Assembly (NCBI GenBank): GCA_950295325.1
Contig: OX485804.1
Location: forward strand, 52,068,429-52,132,428
From: Polytrichum commune
Taxonomy: Eukaryota > Streptophyta > Polytrichopsida > Polytrichales > Polytrichaceae
Reading direction: 5' to 3'
Length of the DNA: 64,000 nt
Below are positions 36,070 to 47,546 of this stretch, piece after piece; the first letter of the stretch is position 1, and each line of letters starts with the position of its first letter. Made by a program: the position numbers and the translations under genes. The notes beneath the pieces are model-generated. The model saw only the letters and a program-made list of their open reading frames with translations. It had not been told where the DNA came from and searched no databases.

Positions 36070-37440
36070 CACTCCTGCCTCCTTTGGTCTCGAGAAAAAG
36101 AGAAAAGAATGACAAAAAGGGAACTAAAAACTGTACAAAAAACTCTCTTCACTCCAGAGACATACAAAATGGACTTTGTCTCTGCTCTCGTGGCTATGCC
36201 TGTCGACTACGGGAATATGTTCAGCAAGAGATGTTGACAGAAAACACCTTCAATCTCACAAGCTCATAAAAAACCGAGGCTTATGTGACTTCTTTTATCG
36301 AATCGGCGGCTACGAAGCCTGAGGGGCCAAGGTACGCTTTCCTCAGCTGAGAGCGGAGGTTGCAAGAAACGACGCTTTTGGAGACATTCCCAGCTGCGCA
36401 GGGGACATCTATTGCTGCATGCAGCTCGAGTGAGAACTAACTCATCCACGGTGCTCAATGTCCGTGTGTCTCTCCTGTCTCTCCAGTGCCCAAACACTTA
36501 ATAACTGCTTCCTCTCCTCAAAGAAAAGGTCACAACAATACTACTAACTTTAATGCCACCACCCCTGGGTTGAAAGGGCACCAGCGTGAGCTGGAGGGAG
36601 GCGCGGCTGCGACGGAGGTTGGGGAAAGCAGCCAATTCACAACCCCCTCATATTCAGCACCGCAGCCAATACAAACCTCAAAGGCCAACCACCCCAGAAA
36701 TTGACCTTCCCAATCCCCACACGATCGATCACTTTCTCTCTCCTCTCAGCTGGGAACTGCTAATTAAGTTCTATAGGCCTAAAAAGTTAACCGGGCCTGC
36801 GTCCGTCTCCTCCGAAGTCTAGGTGCTCCGTGTCAATCAATGAAGCAAGAAGACAAGAGGCACTTCACTTATTGCAGGCCCGAGGAGGGAGGCGGAAGGC
36901 TCCTGAGGAGCTGGAGCTGGAGCTGGCTGCCTCCTGGGGTAGGGGGATGGGGATGGGGATGGAATTGGAATTGGAGAGGGATGCAGGCGAAAGCAGGCCC
37001 ATATACTAGTGGTGCAGTGATTTGAGGAGGGCCTGCTTGGACGCTGGCGGGTATTGCAGCTGGTGGGGCGGTAAGTCCGTAAGTCAGAAAGTTAATCAAG
37101 TAAGTAAAGAAAGGAAAGAAAGTCGAGCAGCAACGGAGGCGAGCTGGAATCTGCAAGGCGGGGCGGATGGGTGCAACTTCCTTGAAGAGCAGCTCGCTCA
37201 TCATGCGGCGGCGGCGTCCGCCCTCACCTCCAGGAGACGAGGAGCAGCACCAGCAGCAGCCGCTGCTGGCGTACGTGTCTGGCGGAAACACACAAGTGGG
37301 TTCCCTGCTACTGCTGCCCCCCCCCCCCTTTTTTCTTCTTTTTTAGACAGACTGCTGCCCTTCTCTCTCTAGACTCTCTCTCTCTCTCGCTCTCTCTCGC
37401 TCTCTCTCGCTCTAGTCTCTTTCTCTCTAGGCGCCCTGCC
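36070..37440. promoter_or_regulatory. ODC upstream region, GC-rich with CT microsatellites
   Basis: G+C is high from 36.3 to 37.3 kb. Simple tracts: poly-C at 37316-37328, (CT)n at 37369-37428 and tgcc repeats at 37437-37456. A plus-strand ATG at 37204 opens a Pro/Arg/Gln-rich frame (MRRRRPPSPPGDEEQHQQQP) that could be a divergent first exon, but no later exon is recognisable. Core promoter elements are not assigned. Confidence 0.4.
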
Positions 37441-39013
37441 TGCCTGCCTGCCTGCCTTTCTTTAACTTGCTTTGTTTATTACTGTTGTTGTGTTTACTTT
37501 GCCTCCCGCCTTTTATGATGCCCTCCCAAGCTCCGGGCATCCTGGCCACTGTTCAAGATTGAAGCCCTCATATGAGTTTCATTTTGAAGGGCTCTCATAT
37601 GTCAACCCTTCCATTGAAGAGCTGGTTCAAATTCAAGACGTCAATTCAAGAATATAGAAATGAAATACAGAAATTCATATTAAACTTGTGCATGAATTAT
37701 AAAGTACATGTCTCTAGTACAATGTGAAGAGTTAAGAATCGATCATCTAACTCCACTTCTTGTAGTGACAATGCCCTACGCTTGTTGGTTCTTGTGGCAG
37801 GCATATTATATTGAGGACTTCAAGTGACCTCTTCACTTTTCACTTTGGGGTTGCGTTTTGAAGGGTTATTTTGAGAGAGGTATATTTTGAAGCGCCAAAT
37901 CGCGTTTTAAGGGCATTGAAGACTTCAATCTTGAACATTGATCCTGGCTTCTCAGCATTTCGCTCCCTAGCTCTTCACCCCAATGAGCGGGGAGATTTTT
38001 GGGCATGACCGGTTGAGATCCTAGTGTTTGCAAGTCCAACCAGTTACATGTTGACATCCTCCGGTTTTCCTTTAATTAAATTCGGGTAATTCTATAAATT
38101 CCTCTAAAATGATCGGTAAATATCCTCCAGTCTTCAACTTCAACCGGTTGGTTATATCTCAAACTCAACCAGTTCATATGTAACTAACTGCCGGTTCTCC
38201 CCGATCATAGTTTCTTATTATGTACACTGAATTGGCCTATTAGTGCGGGTTACCATTTGGAGTTACATGTTGCTATAACTTCTTATTGGCATTATCAGTT
38301 TTTTTACCAAGTGACCGATATCATGCTTTTTGATGCGCACACTAACTATTTATATAGCTTGAGTGTGAAAAGTTATACGTTCGGTAAAAAGTCGTAGCAA
38401 CACATGACTCCCAATGGTAACCCACTCTAATAAGACAATTTTGTGTAGTTATAGATGAGTTGGTTGAAGTTCAAGACATCAAGAAGATTACCGATCATAT
38501 TAGAGGGATATATCGAATATGTCTCGAATTAACAATGAAATACCGAAAGATGCCAACATGTAAGTGGTTGGACTTGGAAACACTAGGATATACGTTGTGC
38601 AATAACATCTTACTCAAAAGTTCAAAATTTACGAACAAAATTTCAATAGATTGTTCGGACATTAAAGAACACAAATGACCTTTGCTTGGTAGAACATTAT
38701 ATTCTCATCAAATAGTTTTAGCATTGTAAACTCCAAATAGTAACAGGCACTAATTGGGAGAATCAGTGGTACTTCCCAAGGCCTTTAACCCTAATATATG
38801 CCTTTGAATAGAAACTGTCTGCCTTTCCACCAGAGTAACCAGCGGTTGCAAGTTGCCAACTTACTGAGCTTCAAGGTTACCCCCCCCCCCCCCTCCCCCT
38901 TGGTAGGTGGTTGTGAAGCCTGGCTGGGCTGGTATTATGGTTAGTTAGTTGCCCTTGTTATAAACTACCTCTCACCTCTTACTGCTTGTCACCCTCCTGA
39001 TCATGGTTTATTA
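37441..39013. repeat. hAT MITE copies without clear duplications
   Basis: 37981-38210 is a 230-bp family member (ends CAATGAGCGGGGAG and CTCCCCGATCATAG) whose flanks CTTCACCC and TTTCTTAT do not match, so its target duplication has decayed or it arose by recombination. 38455-38595 is a partial inverted copy ('gattaccgatcatattagag', 'ggttggacttggaaacacta'). A poly-C tract lies at 38880-38899. No gene. Confidence 0.6.
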
Positions 39014-39229
39014 CAAGTGTCCAGGAAGATAGGTTAAAATCCTATTGTTTTCCGTGTGTGATCATTCGGTTATTTTTTTTAAATAATTTTTAATGTGGGT
39101 ATATTCCACAGATACCCTCTAAACTGATGGGTAATCTTACAGAAGTCTTCAACTTTAACCAGTTATTTTTCACAAACCCCATCGGCTCATCTGTAACCAC
39201 AGTAGCTGCCGGTTCTCCCTGGTTCATTG
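39014..39229. mobile_element. hAT-type MITE with 8-bp duplication GTTTATTA
   Basis: A 216-bp family member, ends CAAGTGTCCAGGAAG and CTCCCTGGTTCATTG, flanked by a perfect GTTTATTA at 39006-39013 and 39230-39237. The internal 'tcttcaactttaaccagtta' and 'gccggttctccc' match the other copies. Confidence 0.85.
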
Positions 39230-39379
39230 GTTTATTACTGGCAGCTTGTTACTACTACACTAGATAGTCCTCTTAGTGTGGGTGGAAATTAATTAGCGTG
39301 GGCCACACTAACTTCCTAGTCGAGGTGGAGTTAACGTGGGTCCTAAACCCCCAGTCTTCCCTTAAGTCTTCACGAAGAC

Positions 39380-39603
39380 CACTGCTCGGGAAGAACCGGC
39401 GGATAGTTACAGACGAACCGGTTGAGTTCGAGAAATGAGCGGCCGGAGTTGGAGACTTCAAGAGGATTACCAATCGTTTTAGAGGAATTTATAGAATATA
39501 CCTTAAATGAATGAAGCAAAACTGGAAGATGTCAACATGTAACCGGCTGAATTAAGAATCACTAGGATCTTGACCAACTATGCCCAAAAACTTCCTGGGC
39601 ATT
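39380..39603. mobile_element. hAT-type MITE with 8-bp duplication ACGAAGAC
   Basis: A 224-bp member in the opposite orientation to its neighbour at 39014-39229. Ends CACTGCTCGGGAAG and CTTCCTGGGCATTG are flanked by a perfect ACGAAGAC at 39372-39379 and 39604-39611. Only 150 bp separate the two insertions. Confidence 0.87.
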
Positions 39604-39658
39604 GACGAAGACATCCGACCGACACATTGCAATAATAGTTAAAAGTAACATAAAATAA

Positions 39659-40164
39659 GCGCCACTTCACACATGGGACTGAGAGCCCGTGACCATTGCA
39701 CTTCAAGCACTCTCATTGGTGGAAAGGGCAGAGACAGTCCAAGTTCACTTCACACTATGCTTGAGGGACCAACGGAGCATGTGAATGCAAGATGGATGTA
39801 AAGTCTAATGGATTCCTACATGACATCGAATGGACCATGTTTCATGGTCACTTGGACTATTTTTCAATAACCACCTCTTGGAGGTAGGCCTAACACAAAA
39901 CCGGGAGAGCATGGCACTCCAAACACTCACAACCGTTGATTTATTCTATTTTCAATCATGGGTGAGGAGCCACAAAAAATTTTAAAAATTCATTGAAATA
40001 GCATTTGGTTGAGGGCCCGGTGACATATGACGTCACACTACACTTGAGGGTCCGTGACCACACTACATGATTTTGGAGGTGTCTCGGGACGGCCTTTGTA
40101 CACTTTCATTTGGGCTCTCACAATTTCATGGTCACGGCTCGTGGCTCGTGTGTGAAGTGGCCCT
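39659..40164. mobile_element. Harbinger-like MITE, family A copy
   Basis: Left end GCGCCACTTCACACATGGG (one mismatch to the family) and right end GTGTGAAGTGGCCC. About 505 bp, close to the copies at 41.3, 52.4 and 61.5 kb throughout ('ggaggtaggcctaacacaaa', 'cattgaaatagcatttggtt'). Flanking triplets do not match, so its target duplication has decayed. Confidence 0.7.
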
Positions 40165-40783
40165 CAGGATAATCACCCACACTATTATGCAACGTTCTAA
40201 GAAAAAGCAATGGAATCCTGACGACGGAAATTAGCGTGGGCGGGGGGAAATTAGTGTGGCCCACAGCGGTAGGGACTGTTGCATCATGAGAAAGAGAGAG
40301 TACCTTGCCGGGTGGGGGTGGGTGGCTTGCTGGCGGGTGGGCTGGCTGGCTGGCTGGCTCATGAGGGGAGTGAAGTGGTGGCCTGGCGCAGGGGAAGCCA
40401 AGCCTAAACTAAGATAAGATAAGTGAAACTTGACCCAACTGTGGGAAGCCTCACCAACGGCGCAGCTGCCCTTGCCCTCCTCCTCTCCTCTCCCCACCCC
40501 AACTTACTTCAGACCGTCGCTGCCACTTGTCAGCCACCGACAGGGTGATGGTGCTGCCGCAGACTGGGTGGGGCCCACATGCCACTCTTCTGTGTGCGTG
40601 CTCGTCGCTCCTGGAGGGGAGGGGAGGGACTAGGGAGACCTCCTCCTTCGTCACTTACTTAACTTAACTTAACTTACCCTATGCTCGCTGCTCCAGGCGA
40701 CCGCTGGCTCCTTACACTGGGAAAGGGCGCGCCCACCAACGCCCTCCCCCTCATTGGACGGAGCTTCCCCTCCCCTTCTTTTA
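40165..40783. other. GC-rich intergenic stretch
   Basis: It contains a ggct tetranucleotide run at 40342-40360, CT-rich tracts near 40475-40500 and four aactt repeats at 40656-40675. Open frames on both strands are compositional. No gene is supported. Confidence 0.4.
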
Positions 40784-40845
40784 GGGCCGCTCCCCACGCC
40801 GTCCCAAGTCCCCAGTCCCCCTGGACGCCCATCCGCGCGATCCCC

Positions 40846-41260
40846 ACCGTTGATTGGAGCGTGGAAGTTGGGGCTTCCCCCTTCCACACGGGGTCCCAAG
40901 TCCCAAGTCCCCTTCAGGTCCATCCGCACAATCTCGACCGTTGATGGGAGCGTGGAAGTTGGGGCTTCCCCCTTCCACACGGGTCCCAAGTCCCAAGTCC
41001 CCCTTGAGGTCCATCTATGCAATCTCCACCGTTGATGAGAGCGTGGAAGTCGGGGCTTCCCACTTCCACACGGGGTTCCAAGTCCCCTTGAGGTCCATCC
41101 GCGCAATCTCAACCGTTGATGAGGAGCGTGAAAGTTGGCGCTTCCCACTTCCATACGGGGGTCCAAGTCCCCTTGAGGTCCATCGCGCAATCTCAACCGT
41201 TGATGAGAGCGTGGAAGTTGGGGCTTCCCACTTCCACACAGGGTTCCAAGTCCCAACTAT
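40846..41260. repeat. Five-unit tandem repeat of 84-91 bp
   Basis: Each unit reads 'accgttgatgagagcgtgga', 'agttggggcttccca', 'cttccacacggggt', 'ccaagtcccc', 'ttgaggtccatccgcgca'. Unit starts are 40846, 40937, 41028, 41112 and 41196, so the period drops from 91 to 84 bp along the array by loss of a 'caagtcc' duplication. Confidence 0.85.
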
Positions 41261-41329
41261 GATGACATGGATGTGTACATGGCAACATTTTTTTGGAGGT
41301 GAGGCTTGGGATTTTGTGTTGCGAGTTGA

Positions 41330-41831
41330 GGGCCACTTTAGACATGAGACTGAGAACCCGTGACCAGTACATTTCAAGCACTTTCATTGGTGGAAAAGGC
41401 GGAGCCAGTCCAAGTTCGCTTCGCATTACGCTTGAGGGACCAACGGAGTATCTGAATGCAAGATGGATGTAAAGTCTACATGGATTCCTACGTGGCATCG
41501 AATGGATCATGTTTCATGATCACTTGGACTCTTTTCAAAAACCACCCTCTTGGAGGTAGGCCTAACACAAAACCGGGAGACCATGGCACTCCAAACGCTC
41601 AAAACCATTGGTTTATTTTATTTTCAATCATGCGTGAGGACCTGCGTGAATAGAAATTCATTGAAATAGCTTTTGATTGAGGGCCCGGTCACATAGAACT
41701 TCACACTACACTTGAGGGTCCGTAACCACACTACATGATTTTGCAGGTGTCTTGGGACGGCCTTTGGACACTTTCTTTTGGGTGCTTGCAATTTCATGGT
41801 CATGGCTCTTGGCTCGTGTGTGAAGTGGTCC
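41330..41831. mobile_element. Harbinger-like MITE, family A, nested, TGA duplication
   Basis: A 502-bp copy with ends GGGCCACTTTAGACATGAG and GTGTGAAGTGGTCC, flanked by TGA at 41327-41329 and 41832-41834. Removing it and one TGA restores 'gagttgagcaaaaagc', which matches the reverse complement of 9466-9480 and so shows the empty site. Confidence 0.85.
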
Positions 41832-42001
41832 TGAGTTGAGCAAAAAGCTAGACCCGACTCTCAATCCAAGTCCCGCAAATATTGTTGCATAAAATAATCA
41901 AGATCCGACTTTAATGATATTTAACCATATTTTAGTGATTACTTGAGACTCGGAAGTTGAGACCACATTGGGACTTGAGACCGCATGTGAACTGGCCCTT
42001 A

Positions 42002-45000
42002 GCGTGGGTACTTGAATGGTTAGTTGATCCTCAGCTTTACAACTTGATTGCCAGAGTCAGGGTTTTTCTTCATATCCGCAAATGTGACTTAGGGCATGTT
42101 CCCATGACAAATACAATCAAAGCAAATCATAGTTTTCTTTGATTGATTGTTGGAGTTAACCATGTGTATAGTGTACACAACCATTTCATGGGATCGTGAC
42201 ATGGGGCCCCATTGTGTATAGGGCAATGTGTTTTTAGGTGCCAAAAATTGACACCATCGTTGGATGCAAGTTTTTGACAAAGGTCGGGAAATAAAACTTC
42301 ACAAGTATTCCATTTTGTATAAAGATTAAGTCAGCCTCTCATTAGGGGAATGTGGGATCAATGCAATTTGTCCTAGACAAGTTGGGATCTACCATATTGT
42401 GACCAATTGATAGATAGATAGACAAATCAATTGACATTGAATGAACAGTCATGAATGAAGAGCATGTACGCCTTCATGCTACTACCACTTTCATGATTTG
42501 AGACCCCCCGGGAGACCAATCATGTGGTAAAAGCCAATACAACTGGTGCATTCCACTTCTTAATATCAATACACAATGCAAATGAACATTGTTTGGCACA
42601 TTACAATGAACACATGAAACGTAGTATGTAATCAAGGGTCACTTCACGCACAAGTTAATGGTTGCAACCATGTATTGTGAGGAACCTTGATTTTCATTGA
42701 AAGGCCATATCATTGACATGGTTTGCCCGAATTTTTGTCAGGCCTACCTCTTGGAGGTGGGTGTGATGCAAATTCCCGGCATAGCATGAAACATTATTTG
42801 GAGTCCACCATGTAGGTTTTTTCATTCATGATAGTTTCCTTTGGTCCCTTAGGTCTTCACCTTCTAGTGTGAAGTGAACTTGGGTGGTACTGGTTTTTTT
42901 GACCAATGAGAGATCTTAGAATGCAATGGTCACATGCCTTCAGTCTCATGTGTGACAGTGGCCCTAAGTTGCTTGACAAAAGTGGTAATTGACTGTTGGT
43001 TTGCACTCAAGGTCACCAACAAGTGCAATCCCTTGACTGAGGGATTGATCACACCAACCACTTATGACACCGTTCATTAGCATCTCTGGCATCATTCGTC
43101 ACCATCTTGGACTGTAATAGTATGAAAAGTGGTAGACCAACATCTATTTCTGAACATAATCCCCAACAATTTCGAGGCTGAAAACCAGACGGAAAGTTTG
43201 GTGTGATCAGCACATGGTTCTCAACGCCTTGGAAGGAAGTGGTGTGCCATGTGTGCATGCGCATGCCTTTATTTTCTCCCTTTATAACTCAACCTTGGGA
43301 GCGACACTAACTCTAGTCATTCATGTGGGTTTGGAGTCACATTGTGCTTCACAACATCCATCATTTTGTTGCCCTAGAGATTCCAAAGGATGTTTCTTGA
43401 ACATAAGCCTTTGGATTCAAATATGCATGAATCAATCAAAGGGGATGCCATGTTTTGAATGGAATATAGCTATGGGACGTAGGATTTACTTGAAAGGAGT
43501 ATGAACATTGTTTCAACCCTCTTCACAAGTACTTTGTGCCCGGGAATATGTTGCAATTGGTGCCCGCATGAATCTATCAAGACTCTCTTCTCTTTCATAA
43601 TTGATCGCCCATCCAAGAGCATAAGGGCTATCAAAACTTGTCACATGTATCCATCCATGGGGATGCGATACCATTCATGAGTTGATCACTTACAACTTAT
43701 AACAAGCATGATTGGTGTGCTCATGTGCTTCTCATCCGTTCTCCTCTCATTGCTTATCTAGTCCATACTCAATGCACATCTTGTAACTAGAGATGAGAAG
43801 AAACTGTACAATTGTGTAGATGAAAGGGGATGCTAACCAACATATGTCTAGGTGTATGCTCTTAGAATAACCAGTATGTAGAATCAAAGTCATTGAGTCT
43901 TGTAATCTTCCACGATTGGGCACTACGGTAACCAAAATCAATATATGGCACGAGTAACCTATGGACTAGATAACCAACCAGAGTAGAGTGGATGAGGAGT
44001 TGTGGGAGTGATATGTTGTTATGACTACTTAAGTTGGTGATTAGTCATAAAACGATAGCTCATTTACAAAATATGAGAACTAGGGATCATATCATGCACA
44101 CAAGGTTCGTGCAAACAAGGATGAAAATTTGCAACAACTTTTGATAACTCTTATGTTGTTGGATGAGCGGTTGATTATGAGGATATGTGCGCCAGTCCAC
44201 ATCTTTGTCAATAGTGAACACAATTGGGAGGATTAATTAATTCAATTAAGGAATCAACAAACATGCACTTCCAACTGCCATAACTGAACAAGCGGAGGTT
44301 CGATTTCAATGTGACTTTTTGTTGATGCTTCATCATAGATCATTTCCAAATGCAACACATGTTTTGTTGTGTAGAATCTAATCAATAGAAGCTAGACAAA
44401 AACATGAACAAAGAAAACCAAATAACACCCACATATGTTATACTTTTGCATCCCAACTCCAATTTTGACACTTCAAACAAAAATGTTCACGGTCCACAAT
44501 TGCTAATTGTACTAGACAATTTGCAAGTGCATGGAATAACCAAAGTGTTGGGAAGTGTCCAATATAGGGCCACGTAGGTATATAGAGTAGACATACCTAT
44601 TTCTAATAACTTAAGCAATTTTGTATAAGTGTATTACAAATTTGATATTGGGTTGAGTTTTCACAAGTCTGTAAATTCATATCACAATGTTTAACAAATA
44701 TATTTCTAATCTTTGAAATTACTGTAAATTTTCAAAGGTGAGATTCTCTCAACCCATGTTCATAGATAGGTTGACCTATTTCCAATAACAAGAAGACAAA
44801 AACTTAAGTACAATCATTGCCCTTGTAACTCACTTTTTTCATCACGCTAAATGAGACGGCTACATGTGTGATTCTTCGTGACTTATTCCATCATGCTAGA
44901 AAATGACGGCTATATGTGTGTGTGTGTTCTAAGACAAAACATAACATTATTTGGTTGTTACCAACCATTCCATTTCAATAACATCAATACACTACTTCAC

Positions 45001-45240
45001 CCAAAAAAACCAACCTAAATTTGTCAGTACAATGCTATGCTACGAGAATAAACATAGTATAATTCCAAATAAATTGAACTTCTTCCCAGCCCCACCCAAC
45101 GTACAAACTCAGTTGAATAACACTACGAAGCCCAAAAAACCAACGCCAATACATTAAGAATCACGGCTACGTGTATGGACCTTCACGACTTTAGGGGACT
45201 TCTATACGGTAAGATGGGGGGGGGGGCAATCGGAAATGGA
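42002..45240. repeat. Repeat-rich intergenic region
   Basis: 42636-42964 is a short divergent family A MITE (GGGTCACTTCACGCAC on the left, GGCCC on the right). 44150-44480 and 44550-44900 are family D segments paralogous to 27.4-27.6 and 22.1-22.4 kb. The frame at 43214-43504 and its antisense neighbour have no recognised domain. A poly-G tract is at 45217-45226. Confidence 0.5.
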
Positions 45241-45245
45241 ATGGG

Positions 45246-46175
45246 TACAGTCAAGACACTATAAGTGTTACCTCTATAAGCGTTATAATTTCAAATATGT
45301 TAAGAAAATTTTACTCCCCTACAAAAACACAATTGGTAAGACTAGTGAGTGTTACGTGTTATAACATGCTCTACTTCCTTCTTTGTTAATTGCACCTTTA
45401 TAAGTGTTAATTTTTTAGAAAACCAAGGTAATAATATATGAGAGCATACATTTTAAACATGTAATCACATTTATCCCATATTCTATGGCAACAATTCAAA
45501 ATTGTTGGAGGCACACGGGTGTTTCTTTCGATCTTTATTGAGAGGGAGACAGAGGAAGCTAGGCGTTTGGTAGAGGTTGATGAGGTTGCTACTCTACTTC
45601 ATCAACTGACGTTGTTGTCATATGACAGTGAGGTGGGTGACATGATGAATGCTCTTGAATACCTCAATTATGAGATGGAGTTTGATTTAAACAACCCCTA
45701 TGAACCTACCGATGAGGAATTTTTGGATATGTATTCCTCGGAACATCAAGAAATTGATGTTGATGAGGTTATGGTCGATGTGGTAGAAGAAGTTGTAGGA
45801 TTTAGTGTTGCTAAGCATTCTCTAGAGACTTTGAAAAAAAAATACTTTGAACAAAGACCAAATGATGCCCTATCACACATTAGGAGCATTCAATTACTCC
45901 AGAAGGAAGTTTCATCTCATCGTTTGGAAGCTTCTCGTCATACTACTATAGACTCTCTTTCTTTCGGCTAGTTTAGTTGGAAGAATCACGTCAAGTGACT
46001 ACTATATAGATTATTTCTTTCAATAAGTTTAGTTGAATTATGTATTATCGTTTTTACTTTTATTTTTATGAAACGTTATGTCCTTCATTTTCGGAAGTAA
46101 GTGTTATTTCTATAAATGTTATTAATCATCGGTATGAATTCTATAAGTGTTACGTGTTATAATTCTATATATGTT
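45246..46175 (+). pseudogene. Decayed pogo/Tigger-like transposon with C-terminal transposase remnant
   Basis: The fragment ATIQNCWRHTGV at 45488-45523 matches the conserved C-terminal end of the DDE domain in pogo/Tigger/jerky transposases. A frameshift follows, and the next 150 codons (45519-45971) give an acidic tail with DEVATLLHQL and PTDEEFLDM, as in that family. The catalytic DDE core and the DNA-binding N-terminus are missing. Repeated 'ctataagtgtta' or 'ctataagcgtta' words mark both sides (45264-45285 and 46102-46152), as subterminal repeats would. Clean TA-flanked TIRs could not be fixed. Confidence 0.6.
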
Positions 46176-46256
46176 ATAGCCTTGGCTTGGTGGTTAGGAC
46201 TCATAGCCCCCGGCGTGGTGCTCACCACCTTAGTCCACCCAACTATGGTGGGGGGT
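46176..46256 (+). mobile_element. Possible tRNA-like SINE head next to tandem array
   Basis: TGGCTTGGTGGTTAGGACTC resembles a pol III A box (consensus TRGYNNANNNG, one mismatch) as found in tRNA-derived plant SINEs. No B box lies at the usual distance. The nearest candidate, GGGTCGAACGGGCATTCC, is about 250 bp downstream inside the array unit. I rate the call as weak. Confidence 0.35.
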
Positions 46257-47546
46257 CCTTGGACCTTGTTGTATGGGCACCTCAAAGCCCTTTGGGGGGA
46301 TTCCATGTCTGGTATCCTCAAGGCACTAGTGGCTAGCTAGGAACTAGTATAGTGTGTCACTATAGTGCCCACCCCGAGAGGGGTTAGTAGTCCTGCACCA
46401 CTGGTATTATGCCTTGAGGGTTTAATGCCAAGGGTGGGTCGAACGGGCATTCCAATCATGCTGATCACATGGTCAGCACTTCTTTTTTTCTTCTTCCATA
46501 TATGTTATTTTTTTGCTACTCCCAACCTGTAGCATTTATAGAGTCTTGATCGTACGTCTACTTTACCCCACGGTTAGTGTTTTTGAATGTGTTGTTGTGC
46601 CTGAACACTTAAATTAGTAAACAAACACTTTGTAAGAATCCTCAGAATCTTGAGTTCGGTGGAACCATGGTTGGTCTAAAACCCTTGGACCTTGTTGTAT
46701 GGGTACCTCAAAGCCCTTTGGGGGGAGATTCCATGTCCGGTATCCTCAAGGCACTAGTGGCTAGCTAGGAACTAGTATAGTGTGTCCCTAAAGTGCCCAC
46801 CCCGAGAGGGGTTAGTAGTCATGCACCACTGGTATTATGCCTTGAGGGTTTAATGTCAAGGGTGGGTCGAACGGGCATTCTAATCACGCTGATCACACGG
46901 TCAGCGTTTCTTCTTCTTCTTCTTCTTCTATATATGTTGTTTTTTTGCTACTCCCAACCTGTAGCATTTATAGAGTCTTCACTGTACGTCTACTCTACCC
47001 CACGGTTAGTGTTTTTGAATGTGTTGTTGTGCATGAACACTTAAATTACTAAACAAACACTCTATAAGAATCCTCATAATCTTGAGTTCGGTGGAGCCAT
47101 GGTTGGTCTAAAACCCTTGGACCTTGTTGCATGGGTACCTCAAAGCCCTTTGGGGGGAGATTCCATGTCCGGTATCCTCAAGGCACTAGTGGCTAGCTAG
47201 GAACTAGTATAGTGTGTCACTAAAGTGCCCACCCCGAGAGGGGTTAGTACGTAGTCCTACACCACTGGTATTATGCCATGAGGGTTTAATGCCAAGGGTG
47301 GGTCGAACGGGGATTCCAATCACTCTGATCACATGCTCAGCGTTTCTTCTTCTTCTTTTTCTATATGCGTTATTTTTTTGCTACTCCCAACCTGTAACAT
47401 TTATAGAGTGTTGATTGTACGTCTACTCTACCCCACGGTTAGTGTTTTTGAATGTGCTGTTGTGCCTGAACACTTAAATTACTAAACAAACACCCTGTAA
47501 GAATCCTCAGAATCTTGAGTTCGGTGGAGCCATGGTTGGTCTAAAA
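46257..47546 (+). repeat. Three-unit tandem array, 426-432 bp per unit
   Basis: Units begin at 46257, 46683 and 47115 with 'ccttggaccttgttg' and end in 'catggttggtctaaa'. Shared landmarks are 'ggcactagtggctagctagg', 'cccaccccgagaggggttag', 'ggtgggtcgaacgggcattc', a ttcttc-rich tract and 'ctaccccacggttagtgttt'. Identity is high, so amplification is recent compared with the other repeats here. Tandem stop codons break every frame. Confidence 0.85.

Larger units (their letters stand above)
40784..41998. mobile_element. Harbinger-like MITE, family C copy 2, enlarged by tandem repeats and a nested MITE
   Basis: Left end GGGCCGCTCCCC and right end TGTGAACTGGCCC are flanked by TTA (40781-40783 and 41999-42001). 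The interior holds five tandem units of 84-91 bp (40846-41260) and a complete family A MITE (41330-41831). The words 'gtcccaagtcccc' and 'gagcaaaaagct' link it to the family C copy at 28.4 kb and to fragments near 8.8 and 9.5 kb. Confidence 0.65.

Noticed and set aside
40669..41377. Long minus-strand frames of up to 195 residues with repeated protein motifs.
   Set aside because: They are read-through of the five 84-91 bp tandem units and their GC-rich flank inside a MITE.
46197..47414. Short ORFs repeated in the three-unit array as a gene family.
   Set aside because: The frames differ in start and stop between units and end on microsatellite tracts.
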